A DNA stretch of 64,000 nucleotides. Source: Pinguiococcus pyrenoidosus. Its lineage: Eukaryota; Sar; Pinguiophyceae; Pinguiochrysidales; Pinguiochrysidaceae. Made by a program: the position numbers and the translations under genes. The notes under the pieces were generated by a model that worked only from the letters and a program-made list of their open reading frames with translations, made no database searches and had not been told where the DNA came from. Every line of letters starts with the position of its first letter. Position 1 is the first letter of the stretch. This document shows positions 1 through 13,950 of the stretch, in pieces. Location of the stretch: NCBI GenBank assembly GCA_019677205.1, contig JAAMXY010000028.1, positions 1-64,000 of the forward strand, read 5' to 3'.

Positions 1-1973
1 CGTCGAAACGACATCGAGCCTTCCTGGCGTCATCTGCGGCAGAGCGTCGTGTTGGTGAGCAGTCGTCCGCGCGAAGTGAAAAGCCTGAAAGGGACGATTC
101 TGCGCGCCGTACCAGGAATCCACTCTTTCTCAGCAGCACATCGGCAGACATCTTCAGGGCATAAAACATCAGCGGGAATCCGGACAGGATCGCAAAGCCG
201 GTGCCCAGCCTAGCAAAAAGAAGAGGAGCCAGCGAGCGCGTAAGCAGTGCTCGCAGCCACGCCCCCCGCCATTTGGATTTGCATTTGCATTTGCATTTGC
301 ATTTTGCATTGCGCCTACCTCGCCATGACGGCAAGAGAGTCACTGGTCGCGTAGTTGTTGAGAATGAGCGCTTGCGAATGAGCTCCGAAGGTCGCGTGAC
401 CTAAGACCAAGCAAAGCAGCCGCACATGAGTCTCCGCTTTCCGTTGCGCTCCATGTGCAAGGCGAGCAAGGCGTGCTGGAAGTACCGAATATCATGAAGG
501 CCGTGAAAATGGCGACAATTATCGACATCCCCGTGGCCATGGTGTAAGCATAGCGCTTGGGCGTGCGGCTCTCGAGCTCGTCGTAGTACTTCATGCCGTT
601 GTAGTGAGCCATGAATGCGATGCACACCATGTTCATCAACGTGACCGTTCCGGGGCCAACCCTTCGCGTCGCGAGTTGCTTAGCAACGGGTTCACCAGCA
701 GTCCCCCGCCACTACCACGGAGCACGCACCGGAAGAGGTTCCCAAGCTTGTCCAGATTCGGACGAGCGATGCTGCCCAGCCCGGGGCGGTACCTTTCGTC
801 GAGCGCGTTCCAGAACTCGGTTCCCCTCATGTAAGTTCCGTCCAAGCTCCTTTTCATGGTGAACCCGACCTGCCGGATGTTGAGCAAAGCAGAGAACGAG
901 CGTGAGGAACAGTCTGCCGCAGCGATGTGCAGTCGTTGCTGCATACCGTGAACAAGATCCCCGCCAGTCCTACGACGCTGGAGTACCCAAGGAAGCTAAG
1001 GTTTCGCATGAGGCACAGAGGCAGCAGAGGAACGATGCCCAGGAGCGTCAAGAGCTGTCCGAAAACGAGATGCTTAGCGCGCGCGAAGCGACCTCACGAT
1101 TCAGAGGTGATTCCACGCCCACCTGGTGCCGCTTGAAACCGAGACCCGCGTGTTGGGAGAGCGAGAAGAACAGATCTCCGATGAACGCCGCATAGAACAG
1201 GCAGCATCCGAAGCAGAGGCTGGTCACCACCGCCTGGAAAGAAGCTGAGCACGGCTGCGACCAGGCTCTTCATCTGTGCAAGATGCGGAGCGCACCTCCG
1301 CGAGAGGAGCCGTCCTGGGCCCGACCAGCTTTTCCCACACGCCCATCACCGTGTACTCGCCCGTCTCCTGCGCCGCCCGGCCTGTCGAGCGAGATGGACG
1401 ACGCCGCAGGTCACCACCCACCACAAGTCCCGTGATCCTGGCAGACGGGAAGCGAGCTCGCTGGCAGCACAAAGCGCACCTAGGGACCACATGGTGTACA
1501 CGGCCAGTGCTCCAAAGACCGCAACCAACATCGTGCTGGGAAAGGCTCCCGTGCCGCCTTCGGCACCCATGCCTGCGGTCACCAGAGGGCTCAGAGCAGA
1601 CGTGGGCGCGCTTCACGCTTGCCGCGCTGTTGGCCTCACCATACGCCAGCATCAGCATCCCGTGGGGACACAAATCCGCAATGAGGTTGAGCACCAGCAC
1701 GGGAGCGCTCATCTCATGCTTCACGTTGCCGCCTCGGCAGCGCTTCCCAGGCGACGCTGTGACCAAATTGGGGGCGTAAGAGTGGGAAACGACGCCCTAC
1801 TGATCTTTTGAAGCACCTCGGTGCACCGAGTCGGCAGCAAATCCGGCAGATACACGCCTGTGGCGCCGTTGACGAGCAGCGGCCACCGACGTTGAGGCTA
1901 GAGCGCCCTGTCTCTGGCGCTCTGCTGCGGCGACAGCCAGCAGGAGCGCCGCAAAAAGGACTTGCAGCTTCAT
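1..1973 (-). CDS. Transmembrane amino acid transporter (Aa_trans/AAAP family), partial at left edge
   Basis: A multi-exon gene reads leftwards and leaves the window. Frame-consistent exons are 1640 upward (first core exon), 1480-1572, 1296-1381, 1123-1233, 947-1054, 730-869, 486-661, 319-400, 113-209 and 1-33. The joined protein follows the Aa_trans family: NLIADLCPHGMLMLAYG (TM1), a segment ending in MWSL, LLPLCLMRNLSFLGYSSVVG, then MVCIAFMAHYNGMKYYDELE and the family-typical FGAHSQALILNNY. It should move amino acids across a membrane by proton or sodium coupling. The best ATG is at 1973. It starts a hydrophobic signal-peptide-like segment (MKLQVLFAALLLAVAAAE) followed by an Arg/Ser/Ala-rich stretch, joined through a donor near 1810-1815 to an acceptor near 1755. 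That first junction is the least certain. This is the most intron-rich gene of the window apart from the glycosyltransferase. The C-terminus is missing. Confidence 0.8.
271..318. repeat. Short tandem repeat (TTTGCA unit) inside a transporter intron
   Basis: About five copies of a 6-bp unit (gcattt) lie in the intron between exons 319-400 and 113-209 of the transporter. This is simple-sequence DNA with no coding role. Confidence 0.8.
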
Positions 1974-4235
<2,262 letters not shown>

Positions 4236-4335
4236 ATCAAGAGGAGGTTCTGCTTAATGGAAGTTGACTACGTGTCGGCTGCATGAAACAAGCCTTGTCA
4301 ACATCAGCATGTGTCTCCCGGGTTCCTTCCTCTTC

Positions 4336-4389
4336 GTCACAGCAACATCGTCACAGCAACATCGTCACAGCAACACCGTCACAGCAACC
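4336..4389. repeat. 14-bp tandem repeat, four copies
   Basis: Unit gtcacagcaacatc, repeated four times with one or two changes in the last copies. It lies in the 199-bp convergent gap between METAP2 and BMT2. Confidence 0.85.
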
Positions 4390-4434
4390 TTCAGCAGCAT
4401 CATTATCGCGAGCACCTTGGTTGATGCGAAGCGA

Positions 4435-5367
4435 TCAGCTGGCGCTTGTTCTCTTCTCTCGGCCTCCTGCGAAAGCTCTGGATTCTTTAGCCTTGCCTGG
4501 CCTAGCTTGCTCGTCGTCCAGAGCCGGATCGGACAGGCGCACGTCGAAGTTGCAGACGTCTGCCCCTTTCCTTGTCGTGCTCTTCTTCCGACGGGGGTTT
4601 CTTCTCTGTTCGGCGATGTCGGGCAGGGGCACTCGCTCGCGCAGGCTGAACACGAAATACAAAATCTTGGGCGACGCCTTCTGGTGCAGAAGAGCATACC
4701 CCATTGCCTCGCAAAGGGCCAAGAACTCCGGCTGCGTCAAGTGGGGCGACCGAGACAGGCACCTCTTGGGCAGCATGACGAAGAGGAGGCCCTCGATGGC
4801 CAGGTGCTCTCGAATCTTGAGCAGCATCTGCCCACGGCCCGCAGCCGTGGGCACGCAATTCAGGACCATGGCACACACGACGGCGTCAAAGGGCCTTTCA
4901 GAGTCCACTTCCAGCTGGAAGAAGTCCACCTCGCGGATGTCCTGCTCCTGGGCCTTGAGGTCGATGGCCAGCACATCCAGCCAGGGGCACCGGAGGAGCG
5001 TCCTGGTCACGGCCCCGATCTCCAGCACCCTTGGCCTGCGTTTCTCCCGCCGAGACGGCCGAAATCCCCGCGAAGTCAGCTGCTGGAACACGTAGCGGCC
5101 CGAATCGCAGAACTGCAACTGGAGTCTGGACGCCTGCTGGTAGGCCTCTCGCCCGCCCAGCTGCTGCAGCTCTGCCCTGAGCCTCCGGAGCTTGTCTTCG
5201 GTATCGCCCGTGGCCTGCCCGGCGTCTTTGGCGGCGGAGAGCGCCGCCTCTGCCGAGTGCAGCTGCTCCTGAACCCGGTGGAAGCGGCTGGTCACCTGGC
5301 GCGCTTTCTTCCGAGACTTCATGGGGGGTGGCACCACGGCCACGGCGCGTTGCCGCTTTCTTCCCAT
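4435..5367 (-). CDS. BMT2: 25S rRNA adenine-N1 methyltransferase, BMT2/SAMTOR family
   Basis: A single-exon gene of about 310 residues. The start is the ATG at 5367 (MGRKRQR); upstream in-frame codons are not ATG. The N-terminus is basic, followed by a helical segment (residues about 25-75) and the family signature YQQASRLQLQFCDSGRYVFQQL. An SAM-binding Rossmann core follows: RVLEIGAVT (motif I), VLAIDLKAQEQDIREVDFF, and VLNCVPTAAGRGQMLLKI. In yeast Bmt2 makes m1A in 25S rRNA; the animal homologue SAMTOR is an SAM sensor for TORC1. Which role applies here cannot be told from sequence. The basic N- and C-terminal tails favour nucleolar rRNA methylation. It is divergent from RPAC1 across an AT-rich spacer. 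Confidence 0.85.
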   Translation of the reverse strand: MGRKRQRAVAVVPPPMKSRKKARQVTSRFHRVQEQLHSAEAALSAAKDAGQATGDTEDKLRRLRAELQQLGGREAYQQASRLQLQFCDSGRYVFQQLTSRGFRPSRREKRRPRVLEIGAVTRTLLRCPWLDVLAIDLKAQEQDIREVDFFQLEVDSERPFDAVVCAMVLNCVPTAAGRGQMLLKIREHLAIEGLLFVMLPKRCLSRSPHLTQPEFLALCEAMGYALLHQKASPKILYFVFSLRERVPLPDIAEQRRNPRRKKSTTRKGADVCNFDVRLSDPALDDEQARPGKAKESRAFAGGREKRTSAS

Positions 5368-5654
5368 GGCCACTTCACCCCGCAGCAACACATAAACGTG
5401 CTGTCCCAGACCCTCACTACTGTGGCCCAGAAACTCGCTAAACCCTCTGGCACTATTCTCCACAACAGACGTTGTAAACAAATTATAATATATCTTTTAG
5501 TATATGATATAATTTTACTATTACAAAAATAAAAATTAATATCGAAGTAACTGAAACTAGCGATCTTGGCAATCCATCCGAAGAGCGAAGCGCTCGTTTT
5601 TAAGAAGCCTGCGATGGCAGGAGAGCGCCTTCTGTAGAGCGAAGCTGCGGTCCG
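5368..5654. promoter_or_regulatory. Divergent promoter region with AT-rich island (BMT2 / RPAC1)
   Basis: Positions about 5475-5560 are very AT-rich (runs like ataatatatcttttagtata) within a 287-bp head-to-head spacer. It probably contains the promoters of both flanking genes. Confidence 0.45.
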
Positions 5655-6777
5655 ATGAGTCGCGTCCTGGAGTATGACATTGGGGCGGACGTGCCGCGGG
5701 AGCGCTTCGGCGTGGACCCGCTGATGCTGCAAGGGCTGAGTCCTGCCGAGGAGCTGCGGGAGAAGCTTCGCGTGCAGGTGATCTCGCTAGACGACGAGTG
5801 CATCGTGTTCGACCTGGTGGGCGCCGACGTGTCCTTGGCAAATGCGCTGCGGCGCATCATGCTGTCCGAGGTGCCTTCCGTGGCCATCGAGAAGGTGTAC
5901 ATCCTGGATAACTCCAGCATCATCCACGACGAGGTGCTGGCGCACCGCCTGGGCCTCGTGCCCATCAAGCTGGACCCGGACAACTTGACGGAGGTGGACA
6001 GCGGCAACGAGGACGCCATGACGGACGCCAACACCACGGTGTTTCGTATGGACGTGCTGTGCGGGACGGCTCCCGAGGAGCACGAGAAGGACCAGAGCGA
6101 CCCTCGCTGGCGCCGCGACCCGGATACGCCGTACACGCGCCACGTGTACAGTGACTGCTTCGAGTGGGTGCCGCAGGGGGACCAGCTGGAGCGATTCGGG
6201 GAGGTGAAGCCCGTGCATGACGACATTCTCATCGCCAAGCTGCGGCCCGGCCAGCGCATCATGGCGGAGATGTACTGCCAGAAGGGCGTGGGGAAGGATC
6301 ATGCCAAGTTCTCGCCGGTGGCGACCGCGTCCTACAGGCTGCTGCCGAGGATCGTGCTCACGGACGCTGCGCAAGCGCTGCCCAAGGATAAGAAGGAGGA
6401 GCTCGTGGGGAAGTGTCCCATGAACGTGTTTGACGTCGAGGACAGCGCGCTTGTCGCCGCCAGGCCACGGGACTGCACCATGTGCCGGGAGTGCATCCGA
6501 GGGGAGGAGTGGAGAGATAAGGTATGCCGCCGCGCCGCGCCGTCATCTGAGAAGCAGTTCCCCCGGCATCGAGCATCCTTCCTTCTCACGGCTTGCTCCT
6601 CTTCTCTTCTTGCAGGTGAAGCTGAAGCGGGTCGCTGACCACTTCATCTTCAGCGTGGAGACCGTCGGTGCGCTGCCGCCGGAGGACATCGTTAGACGAG
6701 CCATCGCCATACTGAAGGAGAAGTGCATCAATGCGCATCAGAACATACAGGCGTATGCCGAGGGCCGTGATCAATGA
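5655..6777 (+). CDS. RPAC1: DNA-directed RNA polymerases I and III subunit RPAC1 (AC40)
   Basis: The alpha-like assembly subunit shared by RNA polymerases I and III (RPC40 in yeast, POLR1C in human). Exons are 5655-6521 and 6616-6777, giving 342 residues; the family is usually about 335-346. The conserved core reads FDLVGADVSLANALRRIMLSEVPSVAIE and DEVLAHRLGLVPIKL, which is the RpoA/D dimerisation fold. Two CxxC-type pairs near RPRDCTMCRECIRG are kept. The C-terminal helix VKLKRVADHFIFSVETVGAL completes the fold. The start ATG at 5655 gives MSRVLEYDIG. It is tail-to-tail with V-ATPase F (127 bp apart). Confidence 0.97.
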
Positions 6778-6904
6778 CAAAGCTTTGGCTGGTCTTCCCT
6801 GCGGCCTCGATCCCACGCCACCTGTTCAGAGCGTCGCCTGCTAGTCTTTCCCCCGCCGTTCTCGCATCTATGGAACACCGCCAGTCCATCACAGCCGCGA
6901 GGCG

Positions 6905-7573
6905 CTATGCTCCACCCGTCATGAGGTTGATGCGCTGCATGATGTTATCTTGCTCCGGGTCATACCTTCGCAGTGGCGGGTAGGGGTGGTTGAGGCACCT
7001 TCGCGCAAACAGACGAAGCAGGATTGAAGCATGGAACTTACGGCTGATCCTTGCTGGGAATCTCCAGAAGCGTGGGGATGGTCTTCTCGTAGTCGTTGAT
7101 GAGATGCCGGATCTCATTGGCGATCTGAGCAGCAGCAAAAGCGGCAGCAGCAGCGGCAGCAGCACCGACGCGTCAGCGAAGCCACGAAGAAGAGGGGCCA
7201 AAAGAAAGAACCCACAAGCACAGAACTGAACGTACGAACTGATTGATGAGGACAATGGCGATGTCCTCCCGCTCGGTGAACTGCTTGAAGGCCTCTTCGA
7301 TCTCGGGAAGCTCGGTGTCGCTCTTCACGACCAAGAAGTTGGTGCTTGCCGCGGTTCGGTGGCCACAGCCCGACAGAATGAAGCCGGTGACGGTATCCTG
7401 TTGGAGCCGAGGGGAATTCACGTACGCAACGCCGAATCACTCTCTCATTTTTCCCAGGGTCTGCTCCCTCCAGCAAAGGAGAACACCACAGCATCTTGCA
7501 AGAGACACTGAAGGAAGGGGAAGAAACAGGCACGAACCTCGTCGCCAATGCACGACACGAACTTCCCTTCCAT
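6905..7573 (-). CDS. VMA7: V-type proton ATPase subunit F
   Basis: Subunit F of the V1 sector, part of the central rotor stalk of the vacuolar proton pump. Four exons: 7538-7573, 7236-7397, 7042-7124 and 6905-6965, all in frame, giving 113 residues (family about 115-125). The order of conserved blocks is MEGKFVSCIGDE, DTVTGFILSGCG, NFLVVKSDTELPEIEEAF, REDIAIVLINQF, IANEIRHLI, TIPTLLEIPSK and YDPEQDNI. The first exon is only 36 bp. Upstream in-frame codons exist, but family alignment puts the start at 7573. Confidence 0.95.
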
Positions 7574-8956
7574 GGTGGCAAAAGCTTCGTCTCGGACGAC
7601 GGGAGATCTCGGCTGCAGAGCACGGAAATCAGAGCTTCTGCCGAATGGTACGCGAGACCCCTTGGATCCAAGATCCCTGCAAGCAGCTTTCACGCCGGCA
7701 AGCTTCTTTTTGGTTTCGGTTTTGGCGGAGGAGAGAGACACCCACCGCGAGAAGGAGCGGCGCCTCTCTTCTTCCGTCCCCTTGCCTACAGTAATCCGCT
7801 TCGACCAACAGTAGCTACAATTTTATGCCATTTGAGAAATGTGTATATACCACTTGAGAGGTGAGTTCTCTTGTTCTCTTTGGGGCCCAAAAGTTCGTGA
7901 ATTCGTGGAATGGATCGTGTGGGCATCCTCGACTTCCGACTTCGGCTGTCGTTCATGCATCCTGTCGCTTTTACGTCATCTCGTGCCTCCAGAGTGGCAC
8001 CTGCATGGCAAAACGCTCATTGATTCGCCAGATCTCCCTCCGGAACACCAACTTTTCGCCAATGATCGCTGTGATGGCTTCAAGGCGTGCCGTTTGGCCT
8101 CTTTAATTGGGTGAAGCTAGTTCGGTGAGCCCGATCGAGTGCCCAACGCCAGCTTCGACTTTAGGGGCAGCATGAGAAACGCCCAAGGTTGCAAGTTCCG
8201 TTAGTCGTGGATTGGCCAACGTGTAAGATCCACTTCGTGCGCGAATCAGCGCCGGAGATGGAGGTCCGTACCCCCAATTGAAACGCTGGAATCCCCGCCG
8301 GTTCCTACCGACCGCCAGTGGCCGCTATACGAGCCGCGCGTTCTTCCGGGGAATTTTGGATCAGAACGCAACTCCCCGCGCTTTGGTAGGCAAGGACGGT
8401 GGACGCCAAACACTCCGGCAACGGCGTGGCTCAGAACACGCGCGCAGCTCTCGGCTCTGGCTCTTCCGCATCGCGCGCCTCTTGAGCAGCCCTGGCTCCT
8501 CACTCCAGCGCCCGGGCAGAGCAGCAGGGCGCGCGAGCGGCCTGATCTGCGAAACAGTCCGAAGGAACGGACCTCGTGGCCGCCGCGGCAGCGCGCAGCG
8601 TTTGCGAGGCCTGGCGTCGACGTCCGCGTCGCGCACGAGAACTGAGGTAATCGCGGGTGCCGCCAGGAAGATCAGGACGCGGCAGCGCGCCGCCCCGCGT
8701 GACGCGACTGCGCGGCGGAATCGATCCGAAACCGAATCCAAAAAGAGAGAAACACCGCAGCGGTTTGCAATGCGCTTGAGCCGGCGCGAGTAGGTGTGAG
8801 CTCCGTATGCGCCAGACGACGAGAGAAGAGCTCCGTGCGCTTCTCAGGCGCGTAGGCAGCGGTGTGACACGCAGATCGCCGCAATGCTGGGTGACCCAAA
8901 CGCGGCGGATATCCGAGTCGTTGCGAAGCCCTAACGTTCGCTCGCTCCCCTTAGAC
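7574..8956. other. Long head-to-head spacer (V-ATPase F / myosin)
   Basis: 1.38 kb without a supportable gene. Open frames here are low-complexity, Arg/Ser-rich products of GC-rich DNA with no family resemblance and no spliceable partner. A mildly AT-rich stretch lies near 7805-7860. The right half may hold the 5' UTR and promoter of the myosin gene. Confidence 0.5.
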
Positions 8957-11900
8957 ATGGCGGACGAATGGTTCTACATCGACGCCATGGAGGCCCAGCA
9001 AGGGCCCCTGACGGTCGTCGAGCTGGAGCAGATGTTCGAGACCGGCGCGATCACGCTGGAGACGTGGGTGTGGCAGGAGCTGCTGCCCGACTGGTCGCAG
9101 ATCTCCAACTTACCTGAACTCAAAGCCAAGATGAACGTGCAGCTGCACCGCGCCTCCGCCCGCAAGCCAGACCTCCCCAGCAAGCCCGCCGCTCGCGCGC
9201 CGAGGGCGACCACGGAGACGGTCACCGGAGCGGGCCGCCTGGGCGGCGCCGCGGCTCGGCGCAACTCCATCAACCAGCACTGGGTTGAGAAGCGCACCGC
9301 GGACGGCATGCCGTTCTACTACAACGTGTCGACGGAGGCGGTGAGCTGGGACAAGCCCGAGGCGCTCATGACGCACACGGAGAAGCAGGAGGATCTTGGA
9401 GAGTGGGTGTGGGTGTCGGATCCGAAGGTGAGGACGCGAACACGCAGAGACGAGAGATGGCAGGCCGCGCGGCGGCGAAACGTGGGCCGGCAGATAACCT
9501 TGGCCGCGTACCTAGGTGGCGTGGGCGCCTGCCAAGGTCGTGCGGAAGACGTCGAGTGGCGTCGAGGTGCAGCTCGGAAACGGGCGGCCGAAGGTGCTGA
9601 CGAAGTCGAAGGCGGAGCCGCTCTGGCCGCTGAAGAAGTCGTCGCTGAACCACCTGGAGGAGGACCTGGTGATGGTGGACGACCTGAACCAGGGCCTCAT
9701 GATGCACTGCCTTCGAGAGCGCTACGCGCGAGACAAGATCTACACCTGGGTGGGCGCGAACCACACGGTGCTGATCAGCGTGAACCCGTTCAAGCAGCTG
9801 CCCATCTACTCCATCGAGACCATGAGCGAGTTCGCCAAGCCCGGGGCCAACCGGGTCCAGAAGCCGCACGTCTTCGCGATTGCGCAGGACTCCTTCACGC
9901 ACATGAAGATCCAGGCGCGCAACCAGGCGATCCTGATTTCGGGCGAGTCCGGTGCGGGCAAGACGGAGGCGACGAAGCAGTGCCTGGCCTACCTGGCGGA
10001 GATGGCGGGGTCGGACAACAACGTCGAGCAGAAGATTCTCAGCGCCAACCCTGTGCTGGAGGCCTTTGGCAATGCCAAGACCCTCCGGAACAACAACAGC
10101 TCCCGCTTCGGGCGTTGGATGGAGGTGCACTTCGAGCCGACGCGGGGCTACATCTGCGGCTGCAAGATCGAGAACTACCTCCTCGAGAAGTGCCGCGTGA
10201 CCTTTCAGCAGGCGGGCGAGCGGAACTTTCACATCTTCTACCAGCTGTGCAAGGCTCGCCAAGGCGAGCAGTACGGACTGGGCGACCCGACCTGGTTTCG
10301 GTACCTGAACCAGTCGGGATGCACCACTGTGAGGAACGTGGACGACGTCGACGACTTCAGCAAGGTGCTGACCAGCTTCCGCAACCTCAGCTTCGAGCAG
10401 GATACCGTGGAGTGGCTGCTCTCGCTGGTGGCCGCGGTCCTGCACATCGGGAACGTTGAGTTCGAGAGCGATGGTGACCAGGGCAGCCGCGTCAAGCGGG
10501 CCAGCAAGGAGACCGTGGAGAACGTCTCGAGGCTGCTGGGCCTGTCCTACGAGACGATCGACGGCGCCTTCACCTCGCGAACCATTCACGTTCGCGGCAC
10601 GGACACGCACATCCTGCACAAGCCGGCGGACGCGGTGGAGGCGGCGGACGCGCTCGCAAAGGCGATCTTCGGGAAGCTCTTCGACTGGCTCGTTCTCCGG
10701 ATCAACGACGCTGTGCAGTTCCAGATGGACAACTCCCTTTTTATCGGCGTGCTCGACATCTTCGGGTTCGAGATCTTCGAGCAGAACTCCTTCGAGCAGC
10801 TCTGCATCAACTTCACGAACGAGAAGCTGCAGCAGCACTTCAACCGGTCGACCTTCAAGGAGGAGGAGAGTGTCTACCAGTCGGAGGGCATCCGCTTTGC
10901 CAAGGTCCCCTTCATCGACAATCAGCCGATTCTGGACCTGATCGAGAAGAAGCCCTTCGGCCTCATGGTGCTTCTCGACGAGGAGGTCCGCCTGCCTCAG
11001 GGCAGCGATTCGCGGTGGATTCAGAAATGCACCACCAAGCATGCCTCGAATCCAAACTGGCAGGAGGCGCGTCGTGGGCAGAGCGCGGACGTCTTTGCCA
11101 TCCAGCATTATGCTGGCAACGTGCAGTACTCCAGCCTGGGGTTCATGGAGAAGAACAAGGACAGCCTGTACCGGAACATGTACGACATGATGTCCGCGGC
11201 TCCGCACCCGCTGACCCGGGAGGTGTTCCCGCCCAAGGACGCGAACCCGCGCCGGGTGCAGACCCTGGGCGAGAAGTTCCGTTCACAGCTGAGGAACCTC
11301 ATGACCGTCGTGGATAGGTGCGAGCCGTACTATATCCGATGCATCAAGCCGAACCATGAGAAGAAGGCCAACATGTTCGAGATTGCCATGTCCATTGAGC
11401 AGCTCACGTACGCCGGCGTCTTCGAGGCTGTCCAGATCCGCAAGGCGGGCTTCCCCTTCCGTCTTCCCCACGGCCACTTCTTCGCGCGCTACAACTGCGC
11501 CGCGAAGGAGAAGCTCTACCTCAATCGCTCGAACCCTGCGGAAAGCTGCCGCAGGCTTCTCGCCGCGGTCCCCCAGGACTTCTCGGAGGTCCAGATCGGG
11601 AACACGCTGGTGCTCTACCGCGCGAACGAGCATCGCGTACTGGAGCTTCTTCGCAACCTCAAGCTGGAGCTCATCCTGCCGATGCTGCAGCGGCAGATCC
11701 GACGAGCGATCGGCTGGCGATACCTGCGCAAGGTGCGGGAAGTCTTCCGCATCTGCAAGGGGCCTTGCGAGGTTGCGAATGATTACCATGCGCTGACGTA
11801 TGCCGTCGAGCGCTCGGAAGAGCTGATCGCGCCGATGAGACCACTGTTCCCAACGGAACCGCACGTCATCGAGAAGGCGAGGAGGATGAGGTTTGCGCTC

Positions 11901-13214
11901 AAGGAGCGCAACGAGCTGACCCAGGAGTTCTCAAGGCTGGTGCAGCTGGACCCGGCGACGCACTTCGACGAGTACTTCGCCGCCCTTCAGCGCGCGGAGA
12001 GGATTGCCGACCTGCCCGGTACAGAGGAGGAGATGAACCTAGAGAACCGCTGCCGTGAGCGTCTCGGAACGGTGGCAGGCGTGAAGGTGGACCCGCTAGC
12101 CCGGGAGGCCCTCAACCTGCTCGACAAGCACATGATGGAGCAAGTCATGGCCGAAGCGAACAGATACTTCTACCGCAGCGAGGACACGCAGGAGATCGAG
12201 CGACTGCTCGGCCTGCCGGAGGAGGAGCTCGTGAAGTTGCAACTGAAGAAGGCCAACGAGCTTGGCGACCCGGACCGCATCATCAATCGCGAGATTCGGC
12301 TCAAGGAGATGTTCCTGGTGGCGTACGGATCCCTGTTCAAGCTGCCGATGTGCTCGATCCTGAAGGACCCCGAGGCCTGGGCGGCATCCAAGTTCTTCGG
12401 CCTGGCCTTCAACAAGAAGGAGCTGGCGGCGGGAATGCTCAAGCACAGCACGAATCCGATCCACTCGTGTCTCACCGACGTCGAGTCGGAGGACGAGAAG
12501 AAGCTGGCCGTTCGGCAGTTCCGAAGCATGCAGGCTTACATGGGAGACCGGGCGTATCCCTACCCCGATCAGCTCATCGCCGAGTACTTGCAGATTGGGC
12601 TAGCCCATCCGAACCTGCGGGCCGAGTTCTACGTCCAGCTCATGAAGCAACTCGTCGACAACCCGTCGCAGGACAGCGTGCAGAAGGGCTGGGAGATCCT
12701 GGTCTTCATGCTGTCCTCCTTCCCCCCGCCCAAGTCCGTCGAGAACTTTGTCGCGCTCTTCATCCGGGACCACGCTCCCAGTGACACGCAGCAGAAGTTC
12801 TCGCATGCGCTGCACGCGTCGATCTACGGAGGGGCTCGGACGAAGTCCATCACGCTGCCCGAGTTCCCGACCATCCTGTCCAAGTTCTACGAGCAGGAGA
12901 TCTCCGCCAAGTACGGCGCCGATGACTACGTCTCGGTCCGTCGGGCGGACCGTGCGTCGCCGAAGACGGTGACGTCGTCGTCTCCGCAGGGGCCGGCGGC
13001 GCCCGCGACGGGCCCGCCGCCAGCGCCGGTCAAGTCGGTGACGAACGCCCGAGTGCTCTTTGACTTCACGCCGGACGGGGACGACGGCACCCTGGCGATC
13101 AAGGCGAACACAACGGTGGAGGTTCTGGACAGTGCGGATTCGGACTGGTGGATGGCGAAGCGCCAGGATGGTATGGAGGGCTGGGTGCCACGAAGCTACG
13201 TTCAAATGGCCTAG
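8957..13214 (+). CDS. Unconventional myosin with GYF, WW, MyTH4 and SH3 domains
   Basis: Actin-based motor of 1389 residues. Exons are 8957-9427 and 9516-13214. The ATG at 8957 starts a GYF_2-like domain (EWFYIDAMEAQQGPLTVVEL, residues about 1-55). A WW domain follows (HWVEKRTADGMPFYYNVSTE, about 106-140), then the myosin SH3-like entry. The motor has the P-loop GESGAGKTEATKQ (about 299), switch I NNNSSRFG and switch II DIFGFEIFEQNSFEQL. A short neck near ILPMLQRQIRRAIGWRYLRK has at most one IQ-like motif. A MyTH4 domain lies at about 1095-1250 (AYMGDRAYPYPDQLIAEYLQ region), and an SH3 domain at the C-terminus (ARVLFDFTPDGDDG ... WVPRSYV). No FERM domain or long coiled coil is seen, so it is probably a monomeric or adaptor-linked motor. 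Confidence 0.95.
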
Positions 13215-13605
13215 GCGCGGAAGAGCAGGGTTGCTCGGTGCCAAGGGGGCGAGAGCGGCCGATCCTGCAAGGCTGCCTTCCTGAGATCGCTAGGATGATT
13301 CGATTTCGCGTAGCTGGCATCGTGTCAATTCCTTGTCTTGGGCAGAGGTGTGCTGTGCAAGTAAATACGATGTAGACTTCCTTTGATCCTAGTGGACACA
13401 ATGCATGAGAAGAACGTTCCATTCTTTCTGACGCAGAGACGGAGAGAGAGGAACCCGGTGCACGCGGGCCCAAGCCACGTGCACGGGCTCCGTTCGATCC
13501 GGGTTGTCACTTCACTCACGAATCAGATCACACGTACACCGATGCGTCACACGTCTTGAAACACGGGGATCCGGGATCATCCTTCCCTACTCTGTTTTTT
13601 CAGAG

Positions 13606-13692
13606 NNNNNNNNNNNNNNNNNNNNNNNNNNNNNNNNNNNNNNNNNNNNNNNNNNNNNNNNNNNNNNNNNNNNNNNNNNNNNNNNNNNNNNN
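13606..13692. other. Assembly gap (87 N)
   Basis: A run of unresolved bases. Its true length is unknown. Confidence 0.99.
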
Positions 13693-13879
13693 AGCATGAT
13701 CCACCGGCGCATCCGCTCGCTGCCCGCAAAATTTGGCGCCCTCGCACAAGGAAAGGTCTCTTTTCATACACATCATCCCGCATCCCAAGCGCGAGCAGGG
13801 AAGCATCCTTCTCCAGCCAGCCTGGAACGATGGCCACCCTCTGCCACCCGCCTTCCCATGGGATCTGCCCACCGGATCA

Positions 13880-13930
13880 TCGCACCGCACCGTACCGCAC
13901 CGCACCGTACCGCACCGCACCGCACCACAC
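13880..13930. repeat. Degenerate 5-bp repeat (ACCGC/ACCGT)
   Basis: About ten tandem copies of a 5-bp unit, downstream of the PH-MAPK stop codon in its probable 3' UTR. Confidence 0.8.
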
Positions 13931-13950
13931 CTTTAGGACCGAGCGGTCCT

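Larger units (their letters stand above)
13215..13950. other. Convergent spacer with assembly gap (myosin / MAPK)
   Basis: This 736-bp tail-to-tail region is larger than most convergent spacers in the window. It contains an 87-base run of N at 13606-13692 and a simple repeat at 13880-13930. No gene is supported, but sequence lost in the gap could change this. Confidence 0.6.

Noticed and set aside
8278-8793. 171-codon open frame upstream of myosin
   Set aside because: Arg/Ser-rich low complexity, no motif, and lies in the probable 5' region of the myosin gene.
9366-11207. 613-codon open frame on the minus strand, antisense to the myosin motor
   Set aside because: The plus strand encodes a fully conserved myosin motor here. 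The antisense product has no family resemblance and its openness follows from GC-rich third codon positions.
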